DNA from: Chondrosia reniformis
Lineage: Eukaryota; Porifera; Demospongiae; Chondrillida; Chondrillidae
DNA: 64,000 nt
NCBI GenBank assembly: GCA_947172415.1
Contig: OX359193.1
Span: 4,396,501-4,460,500 of the forward strand
Direction of reading: 5' to 3'
The notes below the pieces were generated by a model that worked only from the letters and a program-made list of their open reading frames with translations, ran no database searches and was not told the DNA's origin. Positions 20,979 through 31,887 of this stretch are shown here, in pieces. Each line of letters opens with the position of its first letter. The first letter of the stretch is position 1. A program made the position numbers and the translations under genes.

Positions 20979-23624
20979 CCCTTTGCGTTTCGCGTTAGGC
21001 ACTTTTGCAATGCCCTTGGCTGTCACGAGCCACTTTACTGGCGCGAGTAATACCTCCTACGGAAAACGTTTTTTGACGGCTTTAAAAGACACTTATGTTT
21101 ACGGTATTTACGGCAAACGAAAGAGGAATAAAAAAGCTGTGTAAGTATATAAACCTTTCGATAAAAGACCTTCGTAAACGTTCGTTATAATCCTTCGTAA
21201 AAGGAAGATTTTGGCGGCAATTTTTCTATATTTAGAACACGATTGACTTGTTTTATACCTCGAAAGTCTTATAAACTTACCTCTTTCACCATAGAAGACG
21301 TTTCTGTAGTATTTCCAATCGAAATTGAGGTAAATTTTAATAAAAAAACTAACTGAATAACAATATACATGTATCATGCATGACTGTAGCTCAGAATGTC
21401 AGTGAAGAGTAACAAAAAGCTAAATGTCAGTGGTATGATTAGAGAACTGGATGTTGATGACAATGATTCTGACTGGGAGAAATCTGATTTGAGCTGTATG
21501 GACAGTGAGGATGATGAACCACTAGATCACTTCATTGCTAGAAGTACTGAATTAGATGCACTTGAGGAAGCACAGCAATGTGATTTCACTGCCAATATAT
21601 CCACAGGCTCTAACCAAGACACTTTGTTATGCCCTCAGTCCCCACAAGCAAACAATGACCACCAATGTCAATCAACATCTACACCAATTCACCATTCTGC
21701 TAATCCTCAGTCTCGGCTGCTCACTGCAGAGACTACTTCTATTGTTGACGAAGATACCAGTGCAATCCCATCCACATCCCATAATGCTGCACCTTTGGCC
21801 CAAATTCCGTTATCCAGCAACAGTCGCCAATTCACACAGCAAGTAGGTGCTGCTACAGGTCAACCTCTAAATTCAACACCTTTACATTACTTTAGTCTGA
21901 TATTTGGAAAGCAGACTATTGCAAATATTGCCCAGCAGACCAATCTATATGCCTCCCAAAAACCTCCCAGTGACAGTTACAAATGGTACAACACTAATGA
22001 AGAGGAACTTGGTCTATTCCTTGGCATGTTAATTGCTATGGGAATATACCAATTGCCATCTTTAGAAGACTACTGGTCTACTGATCCTCTTTTAGGTGTA
22101 CCAGGAATAACTGCTGGCATGTCGTATAAAAGATTTTGAGCTATACGTAGCAGCCTCCACATAAACGACAACACCACTGCAGTAGGTAGGGACCAGCCTG
22201 GATTTGATCGTCTTCATAAAGTACGCCCATTACTTAAAATAGTTAACCAAAATTGCCTTCCCACATACAACCCTAGTCAGAATTGTAGCATAGATGAAGC
22301 AATGGTGGCTTTCAAAGGGCGGAGTAGCCTGAAGCAGTACATTCCATTGAAGCCCACGAAAAGGGGCTTCAAAGTGTGGACCCTGTGTGACTCTGCAAAT
22401 GGCTACATTTCTAATTTTCAGGTGTACACTGGTGCACAGGGTAGTTCCCCAGAATACGGTCTTGGTGGGCAAGTGGTAAAAACACTTGCTCAGCCCTTTT
22501 TAGACAAGAATTACAACCTCTTCTTTGACAATTATTTTTCTAGTGTAGAATTATTATCTTTCTTGTCTTCTCACAACACCTACTGTGTCGCTACAACACA
22601 AACAAAAAGGAAGCAGTGGCCAAAAGATTTAAACGTTAAAGAATTGAAGGACACTATGTCTAGGGGAAAATGCCATTCTGTAATTGTCCAGACATCAAAT
22701 GGCACAGATGTACAGTGCCTATTGTGGATGGACAAGAAATGTGTTCCCTTTGTTAATACACTAACGGACCCATCCTCCTCAGCCACAGTAGTAAGAAAGA
22801 ATAAGGATGGCACTAGAGTGGATGTAGATTGCCCAATGGCAGTCAAGCTCTACAATAAATTCATGGGAGGTGTAGATTTGGCAGACCAGCGGCATAAAAC
22901 CTACACAACAAGTAGGAAGTCCATAAAATGGTGGATGCCAATCTTTCATTATCTTGTCGATATATCATTAGTAAATGGCTACATTTTGTACAAAGACAAC
23001 AACCCCAACCAAACCAAGAAGCTTACCCAAAAGGAATTCCATTTGGAGGTAGCCAAGGAGCTTCTATCACAGCATTCTTCACGTAAAAGGTCATCACTTC
23101 CTACTACCGATGCCCCTCCATCATCACGTTACTGTGAAAAGCACTTCCCAAGTAGAGGAGTTGCAGAATGCCAATGCAAAATTTGCCGAAAGAATGGTCG
23201 CAGGAAACGTACTATTTTCTGTTGTAAATCGTGTTCTTCCGACACTGATATACACCTCTGCCCAACAACTTGCTTTGAAGAGTTCCATACGTTGAAGAAA
23301 TGAAGATAACATTGAAGAAACGCTAAAAACTAAACTGAACACTTTCGTACACTTTCCGGTATCCATTTTATTACTATCATAACTACTTATTTTAGTGCGT
23401 TTTTGTGTAAACGATTCCGCATTCCTTCGCATATCTTAGTATTTCTGTATTACGTTTCTCTCTATATTTTTTTAATATATATTGTAACGGGCTGTAACTT
23501 TAATAAAAAATTTCTAATGTTAGGTAGACGATATATACGAATGTTTACGGAAATCGGAAAGAAAATGGTGGACACGAAAGTCTCTCCTTAAGAGCCACTT
23601 TTCTGGCTTATGACAGTCAAAGGG
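20979..23624 (+). mobile_element. piggyBac element 2, near-complete
   Basis: TTAA lies at 20975-20978 and 23625-23628, with ends beginning CCCTTTG on both sides (CCCTTTGCGTTTCGCG and, in reverse, CCCTTTGACTGTCATAAGCC). A GAGCCACTTT motif is shared in the subterminal regions. Length 2,646 bp with one transposase gene. It is inserted in repeat R1. Confidence 0.93.
21396..23303 (+). pseudogene. piggyBac transposase 2 (one in-frame stop)
   Basis: A single reading frame of 636 codons, interrupted only by a TGA at 22137-22139 after MSYKRF. The N terminus is acidic (DVDDNDSDWEKSDL), followed by a Ser/Thr/Pro-rich region. The DDE_Tnp_1_7 core shows CSIDEAMVAFKGRS (first Asp), NLFFDNYFSSVELL (second Asp) and NKFMGGVDLADQRH (third Asp). 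The C terminus has the Cys-rich zinc-binding domain (CQCKICRKNG, IFCCKSCSSD, HLCPTTCFEEFH). Length and domain order match full-size piggyBac proteins. It looks young: one substitution separates it from an open frame. Confidence 0.93.
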
Positions 23625-23786
23625 TTAATACAAACACTTGCTATGGTTTACACCTCTTACAGTTTTAAAGAATTGCTACAGTAACTATTCATTGGAAAAT
23701 TCTACACAGAAATGTAGCCGAAAGCCTTCAATTAATCTACATTGTGTCATATACGCTAATGCTAAGCTTATATCTTTAATGATTTA

Positions 23787-24945
23787 CGCTAGGGGAACAT
23801 GTCCAAACTTCCGGAAATTTTCAATAAAAGTCGCTAACTAACACTCTTTTTTAATTTATTCTATTTAACTTTAGAAACATTGTATCGCTAAACAAATTAT
23901 ATAGAATTGAAGCGCTATTCTTTCGTAATATTTTGGCTACAACAGCGTCAGGATGGCAGGCTTAAAGGAGAAGGTAAGCGGCCGTAAATCATAGGTGCCA
24001 CATCACCAAAAATGTTTTATTTGACAGTGGAAAATACGAATATAGAACAAATGGTGATACCAATCTATGAAGGATAATGATATCTAACGATTGTATGCAT
24101 ACTCCTCTTAATTTCCCTTTAGTTTTTGAATTATAATCGAAAACTTATTTTCTTACCTTTATCGTGCTCCTCTAGTACTTCATATCTTAGTTAAACAAGG
24201 GAATATTCCAGGAGTATACATACAACTTTTAGGCTGTTACTTACTGAAGAGATTGATGTCAAAAAATGGTTAGATATACAATCCTCCACTGTCTAATAAT
24301 CGGTTCATTTTCCATTTGTCTCTTCTCCTTCGAGTAATGGTATTGTCACGTGATTATCAGCCAAAATTAGTAGTATAGCCTAGCCATCATACAATGACAT
24401 GCATCTTATGACATTGTATATGCACCCAAATATTTGGTAACATGTTATACAAACATTAGACTTCCCCGAAGTTGATATTTCAAGTAAGGCTTCTCGGTAG
24501 CGATACAGTTTCCTTGATCGAATTTTTTTGTTGTTGTAAGAGGTAAGTGGAAACAGTAAGCATACTGGAAAATGTATGAGCAATTAACGAAGTATAATCA
24601 AAAGAAAATAGAAAGTTTCAGTCACGTAGGCCTTAATTACTCAGCTATTATTAACGTAGTATAATCAAAAGAAAAATAGAACATTTTGATCATGCAGGCC
24701 TTTATTGGCCTTCCTCCGTCGTTGGCCTTCCTCCACTATACTATATGAATTGTTCATAACTTTTCACAATTGATAATTTAACATTGATAACGACTAGTGA
24801 TGACTCGTGACATTTCAGTGCTGGGTGCTCCGCTTCACGTGCAGGTCACATGCTAAAGACACTTCCGCCTGGAATGTGACACGTCTGTAGGCGCTAATAT
24901 GACGATTTACAAAAATCGGAAATTCGCAGACATGTTCCACATGCG
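23787..24945. mobile_element. 1.16-kb TA-flanked element with GGAACATGTC ends
   Basis: The left end CGCTAGGGGAACATGTCC matches the right end in reverse (CGCATGTGGAACATGTCT), with TA on each side (23785-23786, 24946-24947). The R1 copy at about 11880 shows the uninterrupted site. Inside, ATGGCAGGCTTAAAGGAGAA followed by GGTAAGC (about 23953) looks like a short first exon, but no following exon was found. A 65-70-bp direct duplication sits at about 24590-24705. Confidence 0.65.
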
Positions 24946-25048
24946 TAAAGTGTTTCAAAGCTAACTACTATAATGATTCACTCTTTAGATTCATACATTG
25001 GAATACATCTTTTTTCTATCAACACACACACACACACATACACACACT

Positions 25049-25477
25049 TCTGCCACAAACAAATACTAAGGGTACTAAGTCACTAGTGACAGTTTATCAC
25101 ACTGATTAAAGTCTCCTTACCTCACAAACAAATATTTAACATACATCCATTGTAGGAATATTACATGTAACAGAGGAAGCAGTTGGCAAAATGCTAATAT
25201 GAAATTAAGATTTATGGTACTACCTAAAAGAAAATATGTCTACAATAACAGCTACAGAACAGGTTGTAGACAAATTTTCTATTTAAGAATACCATGCATT
25301 GCTTAGAGTCTAAATCAGCAGGCAAAATCTAGATCAGCCCCTATATTTTCAAATAGTATAAACTAGACAGACAAGGTCCCTAAAAACCAACTTAATCCAG
25401 AATTATGGGTGTTCACAGAGACACTCTAAGAATAAAAATCATTACCAACTCCACTCAAAGGACAAAAAGATCAACTA
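25049..25477. other. Non-coding spacer
   Basis: No ORF, repeat or RNA recognised. Confidence 0.5.
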
Positions 25478-25794
25478 CGGTACGCACGGAAATTAAGTTT
25501 ACATTCGAAGTTCCCTACTACGAGGAGAACTACGGGGATTCTTAGATCGAAGTTTTTCAACTACAATTAAACTTCGCTTTGCTACGACTAACTCTACGAT
25601 AAGCTTCGATTCAAACTATGTGAAGCTTCAATTAAGTCTACGAATGCGACTTCGACTGAAACTTCACGTAGCTTAGATAACTAAAGGTGTTAAATCGAGG
25701 AATTTCATGCAAGATAAAACTGTTAAATCACACTTCGAATTTAGTTTGTATCAGCGAAAGTTTAGAAAGACCTTGAAGTATTTAATTTCTATCG

Positions 25795-27027
25795 ATGGCT
25801 GCTGAAAATCATGTTCTCGTTTATTGGAATGAAGAAGATTTGACGTCGGTAGTAAAGGCAGCCCAGGTGGTTGAACTGTCAAATCAAGAGACTGGAAGTA
25901 ATGCCAAAGTGAAGTGGGGTCGTCAAATCCTTCCCGCGATGATTTTAGGGATAGGAAGCAAAGCCAGCATGAAAAGGAAACAGTCAGATCGCCTAAAGAA
26001 TGAGAAGAGCGTAGATGACTGTGGACCTGTAAAGAAAAGGAGATGTACAAGAGAGGGAAAGATAGCAAAAGGGAAGAAGTAAATGAAAATCTTAGTAGTA
26101 ACAGAACCATCAAGTGAGCCAATTCCAATACAGGAAGGGAATGATTCAACTGTCGAAGATTCTTTGGTCTCTGAAAAAATTCCCACTCAGGCACCTGACA
26201 TGGTAGAAGAGCTATTATCTACTAATTCAGAGGATGCATTTACTCCTGCAGAAGTACCACTTTCCCCCACCTTGCCAAAAAAAGAAACGTGGATGAATTC
26301 CCAGTTTTCCTTATTGAGAGCCGCTATTGATTTGCAAGCTGCCAGAATAAATGAACTTCAAGACCAGGTTGTAACATTGAGTAGTATTGTTCGGAACTTT
26401 GTCCAGAGTAGAAATCAGGATAGGATGAGCAATGTTATTCATTCCATGTTCAAACAGGCAACAGAAAATTCTCTCCAGGAGCCTGTTAGCACCCTTACTA
26501 CTCAAGACTTGACATCTACACCAGTAAATTTATCCTTTCAGGAGATAATTAATTCTATAGAGCTGGAGATAGAGCCACCTCAAAATTATTCTATCAGACA
26601 TAGGGGAGCTCCACTGCATGAGGTAGTCAGAGCAAGAGAAGACTCCAATTGTGAAGGACGAAGCTGGACCAGGCATAATCCTATACTAACACCAAGATTG
26701 GCTTTACAGGATGTAAGCAACACAGGTGCTCCAGGAGTAATCTTTTGCTCAGTAGCTGAAGTTATACATGACAGTCAAAAGCTCTTAGTGTCTCGAGATA
26801 AGGCAGGACGTCTGGCAGTTAAACTAGCCAGAGAATGCCACTTCGGAATTGAAGTAATGAAAGATAGCACCCTTTCTGGCTTAAATAAGGATAAGCTCGG
26901 AGACATTAAAGCGAGAATTTTCAGAGCGTACAATTTTGAGAATGCCATCGAATTTGAATCCTTGTGGCAGAAATGTCTCACTGCTATTGGTAAAGCATGC
27001 CAAGGTTTAAGAGCTAAGAAAATTTAA
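25795..27027 (+). CDS. BEN-domain-like passenger protein of the Tc1 element
   Basis: One frame of 411 codons from MAAENHVLVYWN, broken only by TAA at 26080-26082, directly followed by ATG. The N terminus (VYWNEEDLTSVVKAAQV, NAKVKWGRQILPAMIL) resembles the small beta-rich module found before BEN domains. A basic stretch follows (PVKKRRCTREGK). After the stop come an acidic linker, a probable coiled coil (LLRAAIDLQAARINELQDQV) and a C-terminal BEN-like domain (KLLVSRDKAGRLAVKLAREC, LSGLNKDKLGDIKARIF). BEN domains bind DNA or chromatin proteins. The TAA may be a mutation, or the two parts may be separate; a 26-base intron there is too short to believe. It lies wholly within the element's ends. 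Confidence 0.65.
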
Positions 27028-27146
27028 CTTGACTTACGTAAAACTTCATCTTCTATTTATATATTTTTGTTATATTTAACAGCTTTATGTAATGTATTAT
27101 ACTTACGATTCTACCAAATATATAATTAATAACAATCACAACACAC

Positions 27147-27946
27147 TTAATACCCAGTAGGTCCACCATCACATTCAATAATTTTAGGAAGGACCTTACG
27201 CAAGTGATTTATATATCTGGTACATTTTTCAATGTTAACGGTCTCCCAAAACTCCTGTATCCCCTTCATAAGTTCCTCCTTCTTCCTTGGTTTCACCACT
27301 CTTCTCAGATATTCCTTCATCTCATGCCACATGTTCTCGATTGGGTTTGCATCTGGGGACTCAGCAGTTGTGGGCCACCAATTGATGCCATTCTCCCTAT
27401 AGAAACTGTTTGCCAAAGTAAAAGTGTGCTTCGGGTCATTATCTTGGACAAATCTATGTCCATCAGGATACAAGATGTTTATCATGGGTACCAATGTCTT
27501 CAGTAGTATTTCAATGTAGCCTGTAGCATCCATACACCCCTCAAACACACAAATTCCTGATCTCCCCCTCTTGCTGATTGCAGCCCACACATGTACCTTT
27601 ACAGGGTATTTTGGTCTGAGCTTACAGCGTGGTTTTAATCCACTTTTGGAACAGCAAAATCTTCTGTGGGCTTCTAATTGAACAGTGGTCTCGTCAGAAT
27701 AAATACAGTCTGAGAAGCTGTCCACTGCAGACGCTTGATCTTGTTGTGATCGCGAATTAACTGGCAGTAGGCACTGCCACGATAGCTCCAACCAAGCTCA
27801 CGGCGACATTTAGCTATGCTAGTGCTTCCCAAGGAATAATCATTTTTCTTCAATAGCTGCTTCAGTTCCTTAATTTTAGGTGACTTGTATCCTTCTCTAT
27901 AGAGCGATAATATTCTTAGGCGTTTGTACTCCGAAAACTTTGACAT
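27147..27946 (-). pseudogene. Tc1-type transposase (DD34E)
   Basis: Starts MSKFSEYKRLRILSL (27946), with the paired-like HTH containing SLYREGYKSPKIKELKQLLK and IAKCRRELGW. The catalytic domain has IYSDETTVQLE (first Asp), KVHVWAAISKRG, FVQDNDPKHTF (second Asp) and SPDANPIENMWHEMKEYL (Glu, about 34 residues on), ending IIECDGGPTGY. A frameshift or small deletion near 27725 separates the HTH half from the catalytic half. Catalytic residues are intact. The gene is transcribed toward the BEN-type gene. Confidence 0.9.
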
Positions 27947-28228
27947 ATTGTAGATGATCTTGTTCTCTATCGAAACGAATTTACCATTAATAACACTTAG
28001 CACTTTGATAACTAAAAGAAATGTAACAATTCGTTCCGAAGGGTAGTTGCGTAGCTACGGTAGTCTCAACTTCGTATCAAACTATGATCAACTACCCCCG
28101 ACTACGATAAACTCTACGAGAAACTTCAATGGAAGTTCAGTTAACGCTGCCTGCTGAAGTTTTTAAACTACGCGTAATTTTGGGTACTACGATCTTTGAA
28201 TGTAAACTTAATTTCCGTGCGTACCGTA

Positions 28229-28712
28229 TCTCAAAAACAAAAAAATAGGTAATTTTCTTTAGGTATATATATACAGAAATGCTACTTACATAACAGCATT
28301 TGTAATATCACTCTTCTTTCTCTTTACTTTAATCACAATAAAAGTCACCAAGTCTATCTAAATATACATACAAGAGAATAAGTAATAAATAAGCCATATC
28401 ACTGAACTATAATTACATATACTAGTTTGAGAACCAATTTAAACACTAGATTAACACAAGGTTAAGTATCCTAACTACGAAACAGGCCACACTAACATCA
28501 ACTTACAAATGATAACAGAAAAAGTGTCAGTACTTATAACAGAGTAATAAATTATATATATATTTGTACGTATTGATAACTAATGTCACACTAAATGTAG
28601 CTGCATAGTGATACTTACACTAAACACTACTACTATTAGTCCCAGAACACCACCTCATAGCAGTTCTTGACTTGCTACCAACAACTATAAGGATACACAT
28701 AAGTACAAAAGA
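28229..28712. other. Non-coding spacer
   Basis: AT-rich with no recognisable feature. Confidence 0.5.
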
Positions 28713-29089
28713 GGAACAAGTAGTTCGAGCTTAAAAACTCGTGGGGCTACCGCCCCCCGAATTTACTTGAACTACTTGGCCGCATCGTTGGGCTTTGATA
28801 TATTACTCTTAATCCTAACGATTGAGGATGCTTAAGTGTCCTGAAAATTATAAATAGCAACAGAAAAGCTTCGTTAACTAAAGCTTCCTGAACGCCGCCA
28901 TTTGCAAAAACAATGTATTGACGTATAAATTATGTGTTACAATATGAACTCGTATTATACATATATCGACGCGTATAAAATGTGTTATAATAGTTGCGTA
29001 TGAACTCGTATTATATGTATATATATATATATCCGTAACATGAAGCCATACATAAATCGCGTTATGAAAAGAATAGAGGGGGCTGCCAC
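28713..29089 (+). repeat. Family A element, copy 1
   Basis: It begins GAACAAGTAGTTCGAG and folds at once into a hairpin (GTAGTTC ... GAACTAC) around CTCGTGGGGCTACCGCCCCCC. It then has a GCCGCCATTTGCA block, a TA-rich part with GAACTCGTATTATA repeats, and a GAAGCCATACATAA block, ending GGGGGCTGCCA. Related copies are at 44992-45383 and, inverted, 54790-55189. No protein is encoded. The class is unclear. Confidence 0.7.
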
Positions 29090-30526
29090 ACTAAAAAGAA
29101 ATGTGTTAATAAACATATGGTAACCAATGGGATTGCATGCAAATGCACATACAGTACAATGCATAAAAATGGTACTACCTAATCTTATTACATCTCCATA
29201 TAGTACTAACATGCTCACCTTACATCCATAGCATATCATGTATTGTATCTCTTTGACTATCTCAAAATATATAACAAATTACAAATAAACAAATTAACCC
29301 CAAGTATTGATTTATACATAGTTCACAACGTTTGAGTTTTCTTTTATCAGTTACTGTTATATGAATTACCTGTTTATGCACTACTGTACAGACAGACAAC
29401 TACCCAATGATATTGTTAACTAATTACCGCTCACCAAAACACTATCATATGTATGCTATTTCAATATTCACAGGACCCTACCATTGTTTATTGAAACAAC
29501 CTTCTCAAAAGAGAACCTGTGTTTATAAACAAACAATCTAAAGGTGACATTATCATCAAAGTTCATCAAAACATAATAAATCATTATAAAGGCAAAATTT
29601 AAAACATGAAATGTTATGCTAGTTTGCTATATATTACCCTATAAATACAATTATAGTACAATAGCATTCGTACATCATAAATTGACCAATATGTTCTGTT
29701 TCAATTGTCAAAATTCCAGTGTCAGAGTTATTAGCCACTTCTATTAGAGCAACTTTTACAACCTCAATTGATGTTAAGATCACATTTACCTCTCTCGCAG
29801 AATCTTAAATTACTTATTTCTTGTACGAACAAGATAACTCCGATATTTTCGCTATTAGCGAATCCAAGTAGAAGAAGATTATATATCTCTTTGCAGTGAC
29901 GATGAAGCAAATGCAATTCCCAAAATAATCAATTTGACAGATGACTCAGAAGAAGCATGCTGCAGACTCAACAGTCAACTGAAAAAAACTCTTCAGTTTA
30001 ACTTAATAAAGCCAACTATTTTAATCAACTTTAAACCTTGTATATGATTTAATTAATAAACGAAAGTTCTTAGAACACATACCCTATGCACACACAATAA
30101 CCTTCAAAGAAGGCTTTCTAGGTCTCTTTAACATACTCCGAATATAGCCTGTAATGATACTGTTAAGGTATCCACTGCACATGCACTGTGCCACCATCAC
30201 ATTCAGCTACACCAAGTAACCAAAGAGGCAGCCTTCTTGCTACCTCTAGTTTAGGTATAGTAGGAACAGTATAGAAAGTCAGAAGTACATACTAGATACA
30301 CTGCAAAAGTTATGTAATTAATAAATGCTCTGTTTTTTATTGAAAAGGTACACCCACTCCCTTAAATCAGATTTCTAGATAAATCAGTGTTGGATAAATC
30401 AGAGCCCACTGTATATAGTTAATATTATGCATACATCATACCATATACTGTAACAGTACATAACTCCGTAATGTATATGGTACATCATGAATGCAACCAA
30501 TTGCAATTTTCAATAGGCAATCCCTC
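29090..30526. other. Non-coding stretch
   Basis: No convincing gene. A short open piece after TTTGCAG (about 29897-29985, reading DDEANAIPKIINL) could be an orphan exon but has no partner. Confidence 0.4.
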
Positions 30527-30800
30527 TCAACCCAAAAAGCACTGTTGTGATATTAAAGGTGGATAGTACAATAGTTGGGCATATTCCATACAATTTTGCT
30601 CCTCTTATCTCATCATTCCTTACAAAAGACTGCAACAAAGGTACGGTCGAAATCACTGGGGAAAGGGTCAATCACGGCGCTGCATGGGTATGGACTGGAA
30701 GTCCTATCTGTTTATGGGCCACAAAAGTATATTCAACAGCTTGAAGTAATGCTGTCAAGACTCAGAGTAAGATTACTCTTGCCAGAATCATCTGACTGAA
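30527..30800 (+). pseudogene. HIRAN-like domain exon (fragment)
   Basis: Preceded by a TTTTCAATAG acceptor. The translation has NPKSTVVILKVDSTIVGHIP and YNFAPLISSFL, then VEITGERVNHG, and in the next frame GLEVLSVYGPQKYIQQLEVM. The pattern (aliphatic strand, TIVGHIP, V/ITG.R, GLEV) resembles HIRAN domains in uncharacterised invertebrate proteins. A frameshift near 30650-30690 suggests a relic. No neighbouring exon was recognised. Confidence 0.4.
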
Positions 30801-30867
30801 GCTTACACTTATTTATACCATCTGTATTATACAGTATATTTTATATAATAATAAATATGTTAGGACC

Positions 30868-31023
30868 GATTTATGTATCCACAATACGGAATTGAGAGGT
30901 GTCCGTATTTGAGAGAGTGCTATTGCATTGCGGTTAATGGCTTTTCAATTGGGACCGCAACAATGTGTCCCCACTAGCGAGATGTCTGCTATCAGGAGGT
31001 GTCCATTAAGGGAGGTTCCACTG
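30868..31023. repeat. Truncated pogo-type MITE end
   Basis: It ends GTCCATTAAGGGAGGTTCCACTG followed by TA, closely matching the right end of the MITE at 20052-20557. No matching left end was found. Confidence 0.5.
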
Positions 31024-31157
31024 TATATAGTATGGTAGGTCAGTCCATAGCCTCTATATACAACTTTGGCAGCATATTTACTTCAGTGCATGCTTCACAC
31101 CTCAGAAATTATGGCACCTCAGGTCAAATATATTCGTTATGGACCTCCCCACCATAC

Positions 31158-31225
31158 ACTATATATATATATATATATACAGTACAAATTACAATATACT
31201 ATATATATGTATATATATATACCAT
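31158..31225. repeat. (TA)n microsatellite tract
   Basis: Two TATATA tracts separated by CAGTACAAATTACAATATAC. A very similar arrangement is at about 47370-47430. Confidence 0.85.
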
Positions 31226-31496
31226 ACAAGTTAATATATACGGTACGGTTCATAAAAAAGTAACGTTAACCCACTAAGAGTTACCATTTTTCGGTTAAAA
31301 GTTAACATAAAACAGGCAACGGTTACCTGCTAACTTTTAACCGAAAATCGTTAATAGTTAACGGTTACGTAACCTTTAACACTAAAGGTGTAATTGTATT
31401 TGAATAGCATTAGACTATATTTTAAAGATGATTTCGTATTCACATACTGTATACGCTTTATCTAAATTGTCATGGCTTATTCGTATACCATATATA

Positions 31497-31746
31497 TGTA
31501 ACAATTGCATATGACGTAACATTATTAATTAATTAGTTGTTGTTTTATGTGACATATGAAAAGGGAGTCTTAGTTAGATTAGACAGTTTTTTGGTCAGCT
31601 CTGTTATATAGTCGCTGTTGTTATTAAAAGTTACACAAGTGTCTGCGCCTGTTTGCGACTTTTCTCGTTCACGTTTGTCCTTCTTTGTAACGCCATGTTC
31701 GGTTTTCACAAACCTTGGATTGCTGAATGACAGGGCTGGTGTTACA
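31497..31746 (+). repeat. 5' LTR of the Gypsy element
   Basis: Begins TGTAACAATTGCATATGACG and ends GGCTGGTGTTACA. The following ATTGGCGACCC is the primer-binding region; I did not assign the tRNA. Confidence 0.95.
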
Positions 31747-31887
31747 ATTGGCGACCCTTGGCAGGATTCCATCTGAATTATACTGGATTCCGTTGATGTC
31801 AAAAAGGGAATTTCAAGGTCTTCTTAATCAAGGATCGGTGTTAACTTCAAGTCGATTCTGGAGGGGAAAAATCCAAGCTTGAAGGAA

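Larger units (their letters stand above)
20820..25020. repeat. Repeat R1, copy split by two transposons
   Basis: R1 blocks at 20820-20978, 23629-23786 and 24946-25020 follow the same order as in the copy at 11540-11960. The gaps are exactly the piggyBac 20979-23624 (TTAA) and the TA-flanked element 23787-24945. A short (CA)n microsatellite follows at about 25021-25048. Confidence 0.75.
25478..28226. mobile_element. Tc1/mariner element with a BEN-type passenger gene
   Basis: Ends of at least 29 bp, CGGTACGCACGGAAATTAAG then TTTACATTC, are identical on both sides and flanked by TA (25476-25477 and 28227-28228). Inside each end is a subterminal region rich in CTACG and GAAGTT motifs. A Tc1-type transposase is on the minus strand and a second, convergent gene on the plus strand. 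Length 2,749 bp, larger than the 1.3-2 kb usual for one-gene Tc1/mariner elements because of the extra gene. Confidence 0.9.

Noticed and set aside
23953-23980. ATGGCAGGC...GGTAAGC as the first exon of a real gene
   Set aside because: No following exon with coding potential was found before the element's end.
26080-26107. 26-base GTAAAT...ACAG intron to bypass the BEN gene stop
   Set aside because: Shorter than any intron I would accept in an animal; a stop mutation or two products are more likely.
28713-28780. TAGTTCGAG as a tRNA or SINE B-box
   Set aside because: No cloverleaf and no A-box at the right distance; the segment is a simple hairpin.
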